Source: an uncultured Pseudomonadota bacterium
GTDB taxonomy: Bacteria; Pseudomonadota; Alphaproteobacteria; RF32; CAG-239
Reading direction: 5' to 3'
Length of the DNA stretch: 64,000 bases
Assembly (NCBI GenBank): GCA_902799835.1
Contig: CADCCF010000001.1
Coordinates: 186,001 to 250,000 of the forward strand
Shown here: piece by piece, positions 1 to 8,672 of the stretch
Numbering within the stretch: position 1 is the first letter of the stretch
How the letters are laid out: each line of letters begins with the position of its first letter
The notes under the pieces: generated by a model
What the model saw: the letters and a program-made list of their open reading frames with translations, nothing else
Told to the model about the DNA's origin: nothing
Database searches by the model: none
Program-made: the position numbers and the translations under genes

Positions 1-1
1 C

Positions 2-400
2 CAAACCCCATTGTTATTAAATACCGAAGCTGTAATTGAATATTGTCGCGCAACGATGGCTTATGCCGAGGTTGAGGAACTTCATGTCATGTTTTTGGAT
101 AATTCTATGCAATTGCTCGGCGTCCAGTTAATACAAAAGGGTTCTTTGACCGGAGTGGCAGTTTCTCCGCGCGAAATCATCAAAATTGCTTTAGAACAAA
201 AAGCCAGCAACATCATTATGGTACACAATCATCCGTCAGATAATATCAGACCATCGGAAAATGATATTTATGTGACCGGACAAGTTGAACAGGCTTGCGA
301 TTTGATGGGTATAAAATTGCAAGATCACATTATAATTGGCAAAAGTGACTTTTTCTCTTTTCTCAAACACAAAATGCTAAATCGTCTGACTAGATCATAA
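2..400 (+). CDS. radC: RadC family JAB-domain protein, C-terminal part (cut by window edge)
   Basis: The reading frame is open to the left edge, so this is the C-terminal part of a longer protein; the first methionine inside the window (base 11) is not a convincing start. The visible 130 or so residues carry the JAMM/JAB-type metal site characteristic of RadC: a VHNHPS motif followed about eight residues later by PSEND. RadC proteins were once tied to DNA repair, but their biochemical role is not settled. The gene ends two bases before the convergent der gene ends, with no visible terminator between them. Confidence 0.9.
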   Translation, partial: QTPLLLNTEAVIEYCRATMAYAEVEELHVMFLDNSMQLLGVQLIQKGSLTGVAVSPREIIKIALEQKASNIIMVHNHPSDNIRPSENDIYVTGQVEQACDLMGIKLQDHIIIGKSDFFSFLKHKMLNRLTRS

Positions 401-402
401 AT

Positions 403-1746
403 TTACTTTTCAGCGTAAGGATTACCTGTTTTGCGCACATTTATACGAATGGGAATTCCTCCCAAATCAAAAGTTTCCCGTAAAGAATTTGTCAGGTAAC
501 GCAAATATGAATCCGGCAAACCTTCAGGATTGCTCGAAAAAATTACAAATGAAGGCGGACGATTCTTTGCTTGAGTAATATAGCGTAATTTTATACGGCG
601 TTTATTTTTGCCTAAAGGTGGCGGATTCTCACTCATCACATCAGCGAACCACTGATTTAAAGGCGATGTTGGTATGCGAGTATTCCATCGATCAAAAATT
701 TTGAATACCGCCCGCATCAGTTTATCTAAATTTTCCTTACGCAAAGCCGAAATGGTAACAGTTGGAATTCCTGAAGCCTGTGTTAGGGAAGTTTGTAGTT
801 TGTAGTTTAATTTTTGCAAAACTTCTTCACGATTGGCTATATCCCACTTGTTTACGGCTATAATCAAAGCTCTGCCTTCATCAAGAACTTGTCTTGCTAT
901 GGTAAGATCTTGTTTATCCAACACTCCGTCAGCATCAAGCACCAGAACAACAACTTGAGCCAAAGCTACCGCTTTTTTGGTGGATGCCGCCGATAATTTT
1001 TCTAAATCGCCATCTACTTTGGCATGTTTGCGTAAACCAGCTGTATCAACCAGCTGAACACTGCGCCCGTTATACTGCCACATTGTTGCAATGGCATCAC
1101 GAGTAACTCCGGCCTCGGGTCCGGTCAACATTCTTTCATCACCCAAAAGAGCATTGACCAAAGTTGACTTTCCGACATTCGGTCGTCCAACCACCGCCAT
1201 ATATAAAGGCTGATCTTTTTCTTCTTCTGCGTGTAGATTATCTTCTTCGGGAAGGTCTTTGGCAATTTCTTTCAAGGCGTCATACAAATCGTTCAACCCA
1301 ATGCCATGCTCTGCCGAAAAAGCTATCGGCTGGCCAAAACCCAACTTGTAGGCATCATATATGCTATTAGCCTGCAAAGTTCCTTCACATTTGTTCGCTA
1401 ACAATATTATGGGCTTTCCGGTTTGGCGCACTAACCTTGCTAAATGTTCATCAAAAGGTTGCAACCCATCACGAGCATCAATCAAAAACAACACTACATC
1501 AGCTTCAGTAATAGCTTTTTGTGTTTGTTGCCACATGCGTTTTTCCATGCTGTCAGCGGTGGTATATTCAAAACCGGCAGTATCGATAATTTCCATGGTT
1601 AAATCGTATAATTTAGCCTCGTGCATGCGTCGATCACGTGTAACCCCCGGTTCATCATGAACTAATGCCAACTTGCGCCCGACTAATCTGTTAAATAAAG
1701 TGGACTTACCAACATTAGCTCTACCGATTATCGCAACCTTTAGCAC
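403..1746 (-). CDS. der: Ribosome biogenesis GTPase Der (EngA)
   Basis: Double-Era GTPase of 447 residues that acts in 50S subunit assembly. Two complete G domains are visible: the first has GRANVGKST near residue 8 and DTAGF near 56; the second has GRPNVGKST near residue 187 and DTAGL near 235, with NKWD as the guanine-specificity motif. A basic KH-like C-terminal domain follows, normal length for the family. The start is GTG at 1746, preceded by an AGGGA ribosome site. It is the last gene of a minus-strand operon yfgM-like, bamB, der, the same order as in E. coli, with an 11-base gap to bamB. Confidence 0.97.
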   Translation of the reverse strand: MLKVAIIGRANVGKSTLFNRLVGRKLALVHDEPGVTRDRRMHEAKLYDLTMEIIDTAGFEYTTADSMEKRMWQQTQKAITEADVVLFLIDARDGLQPFDEHLARLVRQTGKPIILLANKCEGTLQANSIYDAYKLGFGQPIAFSAEHGIGLNDLYDALKEIAKDLPEEDNLHAEEEKDQPLYMAVVGRPNVGKSTLVNALLGDERMLTGPEAGVTRDAIATMWQYNGRSVQLVDTAGLRKHAKVDGDLEKLSAASTKKAVALAQVVVLVLDADGVLDKQDLTIARQVLDEGRALIIAVNKWDIANREEVLQKLNYKLQTSLTQASGIPTVTISALRKENLDKLMRAVFKIFDRWNTRIPTSPLNQWFADVMSENPPPLGKNKRRIKLRYITQAKNRPPSFVIFSSNPEGLPDSYLRYLTNSLRETFDLGGIPIRINVRKTGNPYAEK

Positions 1747-1757
1747 AGCTTATATCC

Positions 1758-3074
1758 CTACTTGTAAGCGGTAATTTTGGCACTTTTAGTGGTTAATAAA
1801 AGTACTTCATTAACCATTAAAGGAGTTGTTTCTACATTATCATCGACATCAGCAACCCCCATAATTCTACCATTATACGGAGAAACCGAATAAAGTTTGC
1901 CGTTTGAAGAAACAACTAACAATGCATCATTGGCCAAAATAGGACCGGCAATAACAACTTCAGATTTTTTATCTGAGTTTGCGGCCGGAATAATAGATGA
2001 CCAAACAATTTTACCGGTTGAGCGCTCAATAGCAGCCAAATCTCCATCATTATCCAAAACAAATAAGAAATTGCCGGCAACCCAAGGCTGTGAAGTTATG
2101 GCAATATCTTTTACCCATGCCTTAACTCCGGTTCTGATATCTATTGCAACCAAAGGACCGCTATATCCTCCGGCATAAACAAAACCGTCAGCAATTATTG
2201 GATTGGCTCGGATTGATGTAATCTCAGCAATAGAGTCGGTCGCTTCACCGGAAATTACCCATTCTGACCACAAAGGCGTTCCGGTCGATGCTTTATAGGC
2301 TTGTAATTGACCATTACTGAAAGCGGCTACAACCAAATCATCTTTCACGCTGAATGCCGGAGCTGCTCCGCCTATCATAGTAGTCGATTCAGACTCAATT
2401 TTATCTTTCCACAATATGTCGCCATCATTAATTTTTATGGCATATAAAGCATTATCAATTGTCTGAACAATTACTAAATCTTCGTCCACGGTAGGGGCAA
2501 TGCGAATAGGCGATTTCAGGTCGCGCTCCCATAAAGTTTCGCCATTTTCGGTACTAAGTGCAAAAACTTTTCCAAAGCCGGTCGTGGCAAAAAGCTTTCC
2601 GTCAAAGGTGGCTAAACCGGCACCGATTATTGAGGCATCACGATTTTTTTTGTTGGAATGTTTCAAACGCTTACGCCATAATCTTTCGCCATCGTTCAAA
2701 CTATAAGCTTGAGCGATTCCTCTGGTGTCAAGAGTATAAAAATTCTTTCCATCCGATACCGGAGATGTTATCAAAACATCGCGCTTAGATGACCCTTTAC
2801 CAAAAGAAACATCCCAAATTTCATCCAAATTACCACCGGCTTTTAGATGTCGCATATAGTGCGAGGCGTTACCACCAACTTGATTCCATTGAGAATTTAA
2901 TTCTGACTTGGGTAACCGTATTTTTAATTCTCCTGCAACATAATCAGGTTGTAAATTTCTGTTTTCGCGAATTACACTAATGCGTTCACCCTCAATATCC
3001 AAAGGATCTTTACCAAAAAGTGAACAAGCGGCTAATATCGAGACCGATACTAAACTTACAATTATTTTATTCAT
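1758..3074 (-). CDS. bamB: Outer membrane assembly lipoprotein BamB
   Basis: 438-residue lipoprotein of the BAM complex, which inserts beta-barrel proteins in the outer membrane. The N-terminus is a lipoprotein signal ending in the lipobox LAAC (lipidated Cys near residue 17). The rest is a series of PQQ-type beta-propeller blades with repeated G-x-x-x-W and YALN/YAI-like motifs. The ATG at 3074 has a GAGG site in front. It sits between the yfgM-like gene and der, the usual context for bamB in proteobacteria, which supports the name beyond the generic PQQ repeats. Confidence 0.92.
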   Translation of the reverse strand: MNKIIVSLVSVSILAACSLFGKDPLDIEGERISVIRENRNLQPDYVAGELKIRLPKSELNSQWNQVGGNASHYMRHLKAGGNLDEIWDVSFGKGSSKRDVLITSPVSDGKNFYTLDTRGIAQAYSLNDGERLWRKRLKHSNKKNRDASIIGAGLATFDGKLFATTGFGKVFALSTENGETLWERDLKSPIRIAPTVDEDLVIVQTIDNALYAIKINDGDILWKDKIESESTTMIGGAAPAFSVKDDLVVAAFSNGQLQAYKASTGTPLWSEWVISGEATDSIAEITSIRANPIIADGFVYAGGYSGPLVAIDIRTGVKAWVKDIAITSQPWVAGNFLFVLDNDGDLAAIERSTGKIVWSSIIPAANSDKKSEVVIAGPILANDALLVVSSNGKLYSVSPYNGRIMGVADVDDNVETTPLMVNEVLLLTTKSAKITAYK

Positions 3075-3094
3075 AATGACCTCTTTTACTAAAT

Positions 3095-3769
3095 TTATTT
3101 TTCACTCAAAATGTTCATCATGTCTTGGGCGCGCGCCTTCATGGAATCAGAAGCGTTTGATGAATATCTTATTTTTTCATATTCCGTAAGGGCTTTAGTT
3201 ACATCATTTTCACGAACATAAAGCATAGCTAACAGTTCATGAGCTACCGCCGAATTTACTTCTTCGGTTACCAAAGGAGCCAGAATAGACATAATCTCAT
3301 CAGCTGGAGCCTTCCTATCAAGCTTATATGATGCCAATTTTATCGCCGCAACATTTTTTATCTGCTGAACATTAGCTTCATTGGATAATTTTTCCAATAT
3401 CACCATGGCATCATCAATCTTATCCTGTTCAATATATATAGACGCTATTTGCAGTTTTGCTATATCAGAATAAATACCTGATGATTTATCTGCTAAATTG
3501 TTGTAGATATCCAAGCTCTCATCCAAGCGACCTTGATTTTGTAAAGACAACGCAATTGAATAAGTATCTGAAACTTCTTGGTGTTTTTTGATTTGCCAGT
3601 TTTTGATGCTCTCAAAACTGATTGTCAAAGTCAAAACCAAAGCAACGCCAATAATCACAAAAATACCATATTTATTCCACCATTGTTGAAACTGCTCATT
3701 TTTAACATCTTCAACAACTTCTCGCAGTAAAGCATCTTCTTCAATCTTATTTGCCAATTTATTTTTCAT
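3095..3769 (-). CDS. YfgM-like membrane-anchored TPR protein
   Basis: 224 residues: a short cytoplasmic N-terminus, one transmembrane helix at about residues 35-55, and a periplasmic domain made of TPR-like helical pairs. This matches the YfgM (TPR_21) family, which associates with the SecYEG translocon and periplasmic chaperones. The ATG at 3769 is chosen over the TTG three bases upstream because a GGAG site lies about nine bases before it. First gene of the yfgM-bamB-der operon, 20 bases ahead of bamB. Confidence 0.82.
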   Translation of the reverse strand: MKNKLANKIEEDALLREVVEDVKNEQFQQWWNKYGIFVIIGVALVLTLTISFESIKNWQIKKHQEVSDTYSIALSLQNQGRLDESLDIYNNLADKSSGIYSDIAKLQIASIYIEQDKIDDAMVILEKLSNEANVQQIKNVAAIKLASYKLDRKAPADEIMSILAPLVTEEVNSAVAHELLAMLYVRENDVTKALTEYEKIRYSSNASDSMKARAQDMMNILSEK

Positions 3770-3789
3770 CAAAAAAACTCCGTCATCAA

Positions 3790-4959
3790 TTAGTTAACAA
3801 TTTCATGAATTAAAAACTTTTTAACCCAACGCAAATCTTTCACTGCTATTTTAGCACCGAAGGCAATGGTGTTGTCATCTGATATAATAGAAACATAGCA
3901 TCTTCCCGTTGCCGGATTTTGTGTAATTTCAACAGATTCGATATCCTTTTTCATCATTTGATTATGCTTGGTTGAAAAAAGCATATACTTGTGGGTATGG
4001 ACAATTTTGTTGCGTTTTATCACCAATTTTTCTTTTCGGAAAAGGATTTGAATCATAATGATTATTAAGCCCAAACAAAGTCCCATCAATAAGTTTATTC
4101 CTGAACAACAAGTCTGATTTGACGAAAGGACTGTACCGGCAGCGGCAATTAATACTACCCCAAGTGTGCCAACAAAAAACCAAGCTATGATATTATAAGC
4201 GTCCCAAATGATTTTCTTGATTTTTATAACAATCTTATCCTTTTTGCGCACATAGGTAAATATCTTTGGCAGTCGTTCATATTCATCATAATTATCTTCA
4301 ATGAGCCCTTGTTTATATTGAGTGGAAATTGATTTATTAAGGCTTTTTGAGTCAATAAACTTTACCCCTTCATCTGTGAATATTACAGCCGGCAATTTGA
4401 ATTTTTGCGCGTATTCTTTCCACATACGACGAACATTATATTCGTCCGTTGACAAATACAAAGGTACAATTTTATCAGCATTTTTGTGATAAAGTTCCAC
4501 AATATAGCGATTTTTGGTAAGTAAGCCAACCTGCAAAAATTCTACTCTAAAACGTACGCCGACATAATTTTTAATATCTTCAACCGCAATCTTTTTACCA
4601 TGGAAAAGTCTGCGGTGAATTACGGTAATTTTTGAGCCGTCAATTCGATATTTATTATAACGCAAAAAATAGCATATATTTGATGAAACCACCGCTAAAC
4701 CGATTATAATAAAACATAGGTCAAAAACCCAAGCGGCAATCAAAGGCTTATACAACGAAGCCTCAAAAACCGGCGGTAATTCTCCCTCATTATACCTAAA
4801 ACCATTCAGCCACTCATATACACCCAAAGCCACGAGTAAGCAACCGAAGAATATTGCCGGTAATACGTTTTTTAGTTTTACGCGATCAGTACAAAAACCT
4901 TTTTTGTTTTTGATTGAAAATTCCAAATTATTGCTAAAGTATAAAGGGACTTTATTCAT
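3790..4959 (-). CDS. Multi-pass membrane protein with PH-like segments, function unknown
   Basis: 389 residues. Two pairs of hydrophobic helices are visible (about residues 30-50, 65-90, and two near 255-305). Each pair is followed by a beta-rich segment, such as the stretch with KYRIDGSKITVIHRRLF, that resembles bacterial PH-like domains found in membrane proteins of unknown role. I do not recognise a named family. The ATG at 4959 is preferred to the upstream TTG because GGTGAG lies seven bases before it. It lies 20 bases upstream of the yfgM-like gene on the same strand and may be the operon's first gene; divergent from the diguanylate cyclase. Confidence 0.7.
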   Translation of the reverse strand: MNKVPLYFSNNLEFSIKNKKGFCTDRVKLKNVLPAIFFGCLLVALGVYEWLNGFRYNEGELPPVFEASLYKPLIAAWVFDLCFIIIGLAVVSSNICYFLRYNKYRIDGSKITVIHRRLFHGKKIAVEDIKNYVGVRFRVEFLQVGLLTKNRYIVELYHKNADKIVPLYLSTDEYNVRRMWKEYAQKFKLPAVIFTDEGVKFIDSKSLNKSISTQYKQGLIEDNYDEYERLPKIFTYVRKKDKIVIKIKKIIWDAYNIIAWFFVGTLGVVLIAAAGTVLSSNQTCCSGINLLMGLCLGLIIIMIQILFRKEKLVIKRNKIVHTHKYMLFSTKHNQMMKKDIESVEITQNPATGRCYVSIISDDNTIAFGAKIAVKDLRWVKKFLIHEIVN

Positions 4960-5100
4960 GACACATCTCACCAAGTTAAAACTGCCTATATGCTAATCCA
5001 TTTATTTTAAAATTCATCATTTTTTTGCTAAATTTTACCATATTTTAATTTAGAACAAGCATAATGTTAATCTAAATTATAATTATTGCAAGGAACAAAA

Positions 5101-6777
5101 ATGGGAAATTACGAAATTTTTTTACAGCCGTTAGGTTCAAGTGCTTCATTTTTTGCTTTATTTTGCCTGTTGTTTTCGGGTTTTTGTGTTCTAAAAGAAA
5201 AAACTTTGAAATTGCCGATAATCTTCTTACTTGGGGGGTTTTTGTTTGATTTCTTTGCCGTTTGGGTTGAGGCAAAAGCCGTTGAAAGCCAAAATGATTC
5301 GGTTGCCTTATGGGTAATGTTTGAGATGATCCTGTTTTTGTTTGCTATGTTTTTTATGTCATTGGCAGCTTCGGCTTTTGTTTCGCCTAATTCTAAATTC
5401 AGTCTTAAATCATACAGTCCGGCGTTTTTGTTGGGTGGACTGGGGTTGGTGTCGGTTGTTTTATTTACGATTATCATTCCCGATGGCGAAATAATAAATA
5501 AATTAAGAATTATATTACCAACTGCGTCTTTTATTTATTTGGCTGTCGGATTCGGATCCAAGTTGAAATCAGACTTTAGAATGGGAGCAACTTTGGCCTT
5601 GATATTGTCTTTAGCGGTGGCCGCAGATATTACATTAAAATTTTTTAATATCTTTTCGCCATGGTATATGAGCATAATTTTTTATATTGCCTTTTCTTTA
5701 AGCTTCCTCTTGATGTGCAACGATACATTGCGTTTGACCCTTAGTAAGGCGCAACAAGAAATAACCAAATATAATCAAAAAATTGAAGAAATTATCAAAC
5801 TTTCGCCTTTTCCTATTGTTATTTCGCGGTTGGGTGACAACAAAATTATTTTAGCAAATGATAATGCCATTAAAACTTTCAATATGTCTCAGGACAATGT
5901 ATCCAACTATTGTTTGCATGACTTTTTTGCCGATTCACATAACAAACAGCAACTGCTTGAGTTGTTGGAAGAGCGTCATGAAGTTCAAGATTTTGAAGTG
6001 CTGATAAAAACTCCGCAAAATGATGCACCGTTTTGGTTGCTAACTTCAGCTAATATTATTGATTATAATAATGATGTAGCAATTTATGCCGCTTTTCAGG
6101 ATATTACCTCGCGCAAAGCAAGAGAGAATGTTTTGCAAAATCAGGCCACGCGCGATCCGCTTACCGGCTTATACAATCGTCGCTATTTTGAAACTGAAGT
6201 TGCTAAAAAAATTGCACAGGCAAAGAGTAATAACACATCTTACAGCGTTTTGATGTTAGATGCTGACTTTTTCAAAAAGGTTAATGATACTTATGGCCAC
6301 AAAATCGGCGATAAGGTTTTGATTGAATTATCAAGCAAAACCGAAAAAGCCTTGCGTGACTGTGACATTGTTGCGCGTTATGGTGGCGAAGAATTTTTGG
6401 TATTTTTGCCTAATATTAATGACGAACAGGCTTACAAAGTTGCCGATCGTCTGCGTCAAACCATCTCAGAGATAGTAGTTTTGACCGAAACCGGCAAAGA
6501 GGTCAGATTTACGGTATCAATCGGTGTAACATCTTCATTAATCTCTGATAATATTGATACCTTGATAAAAACTGCTGATGAGGCTTTGTACAAAGCCAAA
6601 CAAAATGGCCGCAATCGTGTTGAAGTATTTACTTTAGCTGATTTGCAAAATTTTTTGAATGATGGCGGAAGTCAGGTTCAGGATGAAAACAAAAATATTC
6701 ATCCGGTTTTTGCCTCGGAGAACAATGCGGAAATATCTTTGCTTGACGGCGCCGACACCCAAAGTCTGCGAGAATAG
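5101..6777 (+). CDS. Membrane-bound PAS-GGDEF diguanylate cyclase
   Basis: 558 residues. About seven hydrophobic helices fill residues 10-220, followed by a coiled linker, a PAS domain (about 225-345, ending in the QDITSRKARE signature that joins PAS to GGDEF) and a GGDEF domain (about 355-515). The catalytic motif is GGEEF, preceded five residues upstream by an RxxD (RDCD) inhibitory site, so it should make c-di-GMP from GTP with product inhibition. The start at 5101 has an AAGGA site; the TTG start 15 bases upstream lacks one. The N-terminal membrane part is an unassigned sensor. The flagellin in the window is a plausible but unproven downstream process. Confidence 0.93.
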   Translation: MGNYEIFLQPLGSSASFFALFCLLFSGFCVLKEKTLKLPIIFLLGGFLFDFFAVWVEAKAVESQNDSVALWVMFEMILFLFAMFFMSLAASAFVSPNSKFSLKSYSPAFLLGGLGLVSVVLFTIIIPDGEIINKLRIILPTASFIYLAVGFGSKLKSDFRMGATLALILSLAVAADITLKFFNIFSPWYMSIIFYIAFSLSFLLMCNDTLRLTLSKAQQEITKYNQKIEEIIKLSPFPIVISRLGDNKIILANDNAIKTFNMSQDNVSNYCLHDFFADSHNKQQLLELLEERHEVQDFEVLIKTPQNDAPFWLLTSANIIDYNNDVAIYAAFQDITSRKARENVLQNQATRDPLTGLYNRRYFETEVAKKIAQAKSNNTSYSVLMLDADFFKKVNDTYGHKIGDKVLIELSSKTEKALRDCDIVARYGGEEFLVFLPNINDEQAYKVADRLRQTISEIVVLTETGKEVRFTVSIGVTSSLISDNIDTLIKTADEALYKAKQNGRNRVEVFTLADLQNFLNDGGSQVQDENKNIHPVFASENNAEISLLDGADTQSLRE

Positions 6778-6779
6778 TC

Positions 6780-7913
6780 ATGGAATGTAAATATATGCTT
6801 TATTGCGGTGGTTGCCCGCATCGCAACTTAAGCGAAAAAAACTATCATGAGTTGAAAGTCAATCATTTTAATCAGGTCGTTCAACATCTTAAAAGTCAAA
6901 ATTATCATATAAATCCGCCGATTTTTATCCCGGATGGATTGCGCAGACGTGCCGCCCTGACTTTTCGCTATGAAAAGAAAAAACTTATCTTAGGCTTCAA
7001 TGAAAATTCATCGCATAACATCGCAGATATTGATTTTTGTTGTGCACTTACCCCAAACATAAATCGTATATTATTGCCGCTAAAATCCATGTTAGCGGAT
7101 GTATGTGCCCAACCTTACAACTTTAAGCAAGGCAAGAAAATATCAACTAAATATTTAACTCAAGGTGATGTCTTAATTTGTGCCGCTGACAATGGATTAG
7201 ATATTGTTTTGGAATATGATGCGCCACTGGATGTCAATGTCCGCATGATTTTTGCTGAATTTTGCCAAAGCAATGACGATGTAATTCGCCTGTCTCACCG
7301 CCGCAATATTAATGATTCTGCCGAAACTTTGGTGCAAAAAATTGCTCCCGTTGTAAAGATGGGAAAATATTCTGTGCCGATTCCTGCCGGAACATTTTTG
7401 CAGGCCTCATCGCAAGGCGAAAAAGCCTTGGCTGATTTAGTAGTAAAAAGTCTTCAGGGCACCAAGGGAATGATTGCTGATTTGTTTTGCGGGGTAGGAA
7501 CTTTTTCTTACTATCTCAATTCCGATTTAAGCGATATAAAAATATTGGCAATAGATTCCGGCACTGAATTACTTGACGGTTTCAAGAACTCACTTAATGC
7601 TAATCAAATTGGCAATATTGAAATAAAAAAACAAAATCTGTTTAAATATCCTTTGTTGGCAGAAGAAATAGCCAAATTTGACGCCATAGTTTTTGATCCG
7701 CCGCGTAGCGGTGCCAAAGAACAATGTCGTCAAATTGCTTTGGCCTCTCCAAAGCCGCGAACAATAGTTGCAGTATCGTGTAATCCGCTTACTTTTGTGA
7801 ACGATGCCAATACTTTGATTGAAGCAGGGTATGATTTGCGTGAAATCACTTTAGTTGATCAGTTTGTTTATTCCAATCACAGCGAATTGGTAGCACTATT
7901 CAAACTTTTATAA
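6780..7913 (+). CDS. TrmA/RlmD-family RNA (uracil-5-)-methyltransferase
   Basis: 377-residue class I SAM-dependent methyltransferase of the TrmA/RlmC/RlmD superfamily, which makes 5-methyluridine in tRNA or rRNA. Cysteines in a C-x5-C-x2-C arrangement (CGGC at residues 9-12) plus a later CC near residue 82 suggest the 4Fe-4S cluster of the RlmC/RlmD branch. The SAM fold shows DLFCGVGTFSYYL; the catalytic end shows DPPRSG, SCNP and VDQF...H-x-E. There is no separate N-terminal TRAM domain, as in short RlmC types. It begins two bases after the cyclase stop codon. Target base not decidable from sequence. Confidence 0.9.
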   Translation: MECKYMLYCGGCPHRNLSEKNYHELKVNHFNQVVQHLKSQNYHINPPIFIPDGLRRRAALTFRYEKKKLILGFNENSSHNIADIDFCCALTPNINRILLPLKSMLADVCAQPYNFKQGKKISTKYLTQGDVLICAADNGLDIVLEYDAPLDVNVRMIFAEFCQSNDDVIRLSHRRNINDSAETLVQKIAPVVKMGKYSVPIPAGTFLQASSQGEKALADLVVKSLQGTKGMIADLFCGVGTFSYYLNSDLSDIKILAIDSGTELLDGFKNSLNANQIGNIEIKKQNLFKYPLLAEEIAKFDAIVFDPPRSGAKEQCRQIALASPKPRTIVAVSCNPLTFVNDANTLIEAGYDLREITLVDQFVYSNHSELVALFKLL

Positions 7914-8019
7914 CATCTTTTGTTTATGCACAAAAAATAAGGCTGTCTTGTCGTCAGCTTTACAAAAAACAATTGCTGAACTATATTTAACTTTGGTTAC
8001 AAACATAAAAAGGTTATCA

Positions 8020-8661
8020 ATGAAAAGAATTACAGCTTGTTTTTTGTTGATGTTGTTGGCCGCCTGCTCAACATCAACCACACCGGAAGGTTGTCCCGTC
8101 ATAACAACTCCTCGCGAAAACACCCGCCAATATATCAATAATGGCAGTTATGATGCCTTTCAAATAACCTTGAGTGGCAATGAAAACTATTGCTACACCG
8201 ATTCTTCTAACAATCAGCGCTATGCTGTGATTACTCCGATTTTTAAGATTCGGCGCTTGGAAGATTCTCCCGACAATTCGGTTGATGTAGCTTTTTATGT
8301 GAAGACTTTCGGCAAAGGTAATTACATCAACGAGCGCATATTCCACCAATCTTTGCGCATTTCTGACGGTAAAATTGAGCAAACCGTCACCGGCAAAACG
8401 ATAAAAGTGCGCGTAGCTTCGCCGCCCTATGATGATTTTTCGCTCGAAATGGGATTGAAGTTATCGGATTATGCCGGTGCTAAAGCCAAGAGTATGTTTG
8501 ATATTGATTACAAATATCTTTCCGAGCAAGATTTGGCGGCCATGGCCGAACCGGAAGAAAAAACTCTAGAAATAGCCCCTGATGAAACAGTAGTTTATTG
8601 TCCGACCAAAAATCAGCCGGTAGTCGTCAAAAAGAACAATAAGTCCAACCCCTGCAACTAA
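8020..8661 (+). CDS. Putative lipoprotein, function unknown
   Basis: 213 residues with a lipoprotein signal peptide ending in LAAC (Cys near residue 17), then a beta-rich periplasmic domain with no motif I recognise. The ATG at 8020 is chosen because it starts directly at a typical signal peptide and has an AAGG site; the longer frame beginning at 7948 would bury the signal sequence. It lies just upstream of transketolase (11-base gap), so co-transcription is likely, but no functional link is evident. Confidence 0.75.
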   Translation: MKRITACFLLMLLAACSTSTTPEGCPVITTPRENTRQYINNGSYDAFQITLSGNENYCYTDSSNNQRYAVITPIFKIRRLEDSPDNSVDVAFYVKTFGKGNYINERIFHQSLRISDGKIEQTVTGKTIKVRVASPPYDDFSLEMGLKLSDYAGAKAKSMFDIDYKYLSEQDLAAMAEPEEKTLEIAPDETVVYCPTKNQPVVVKKNNKSNPCN

Positions 8662-8672
8662 AGGAGTAAAAA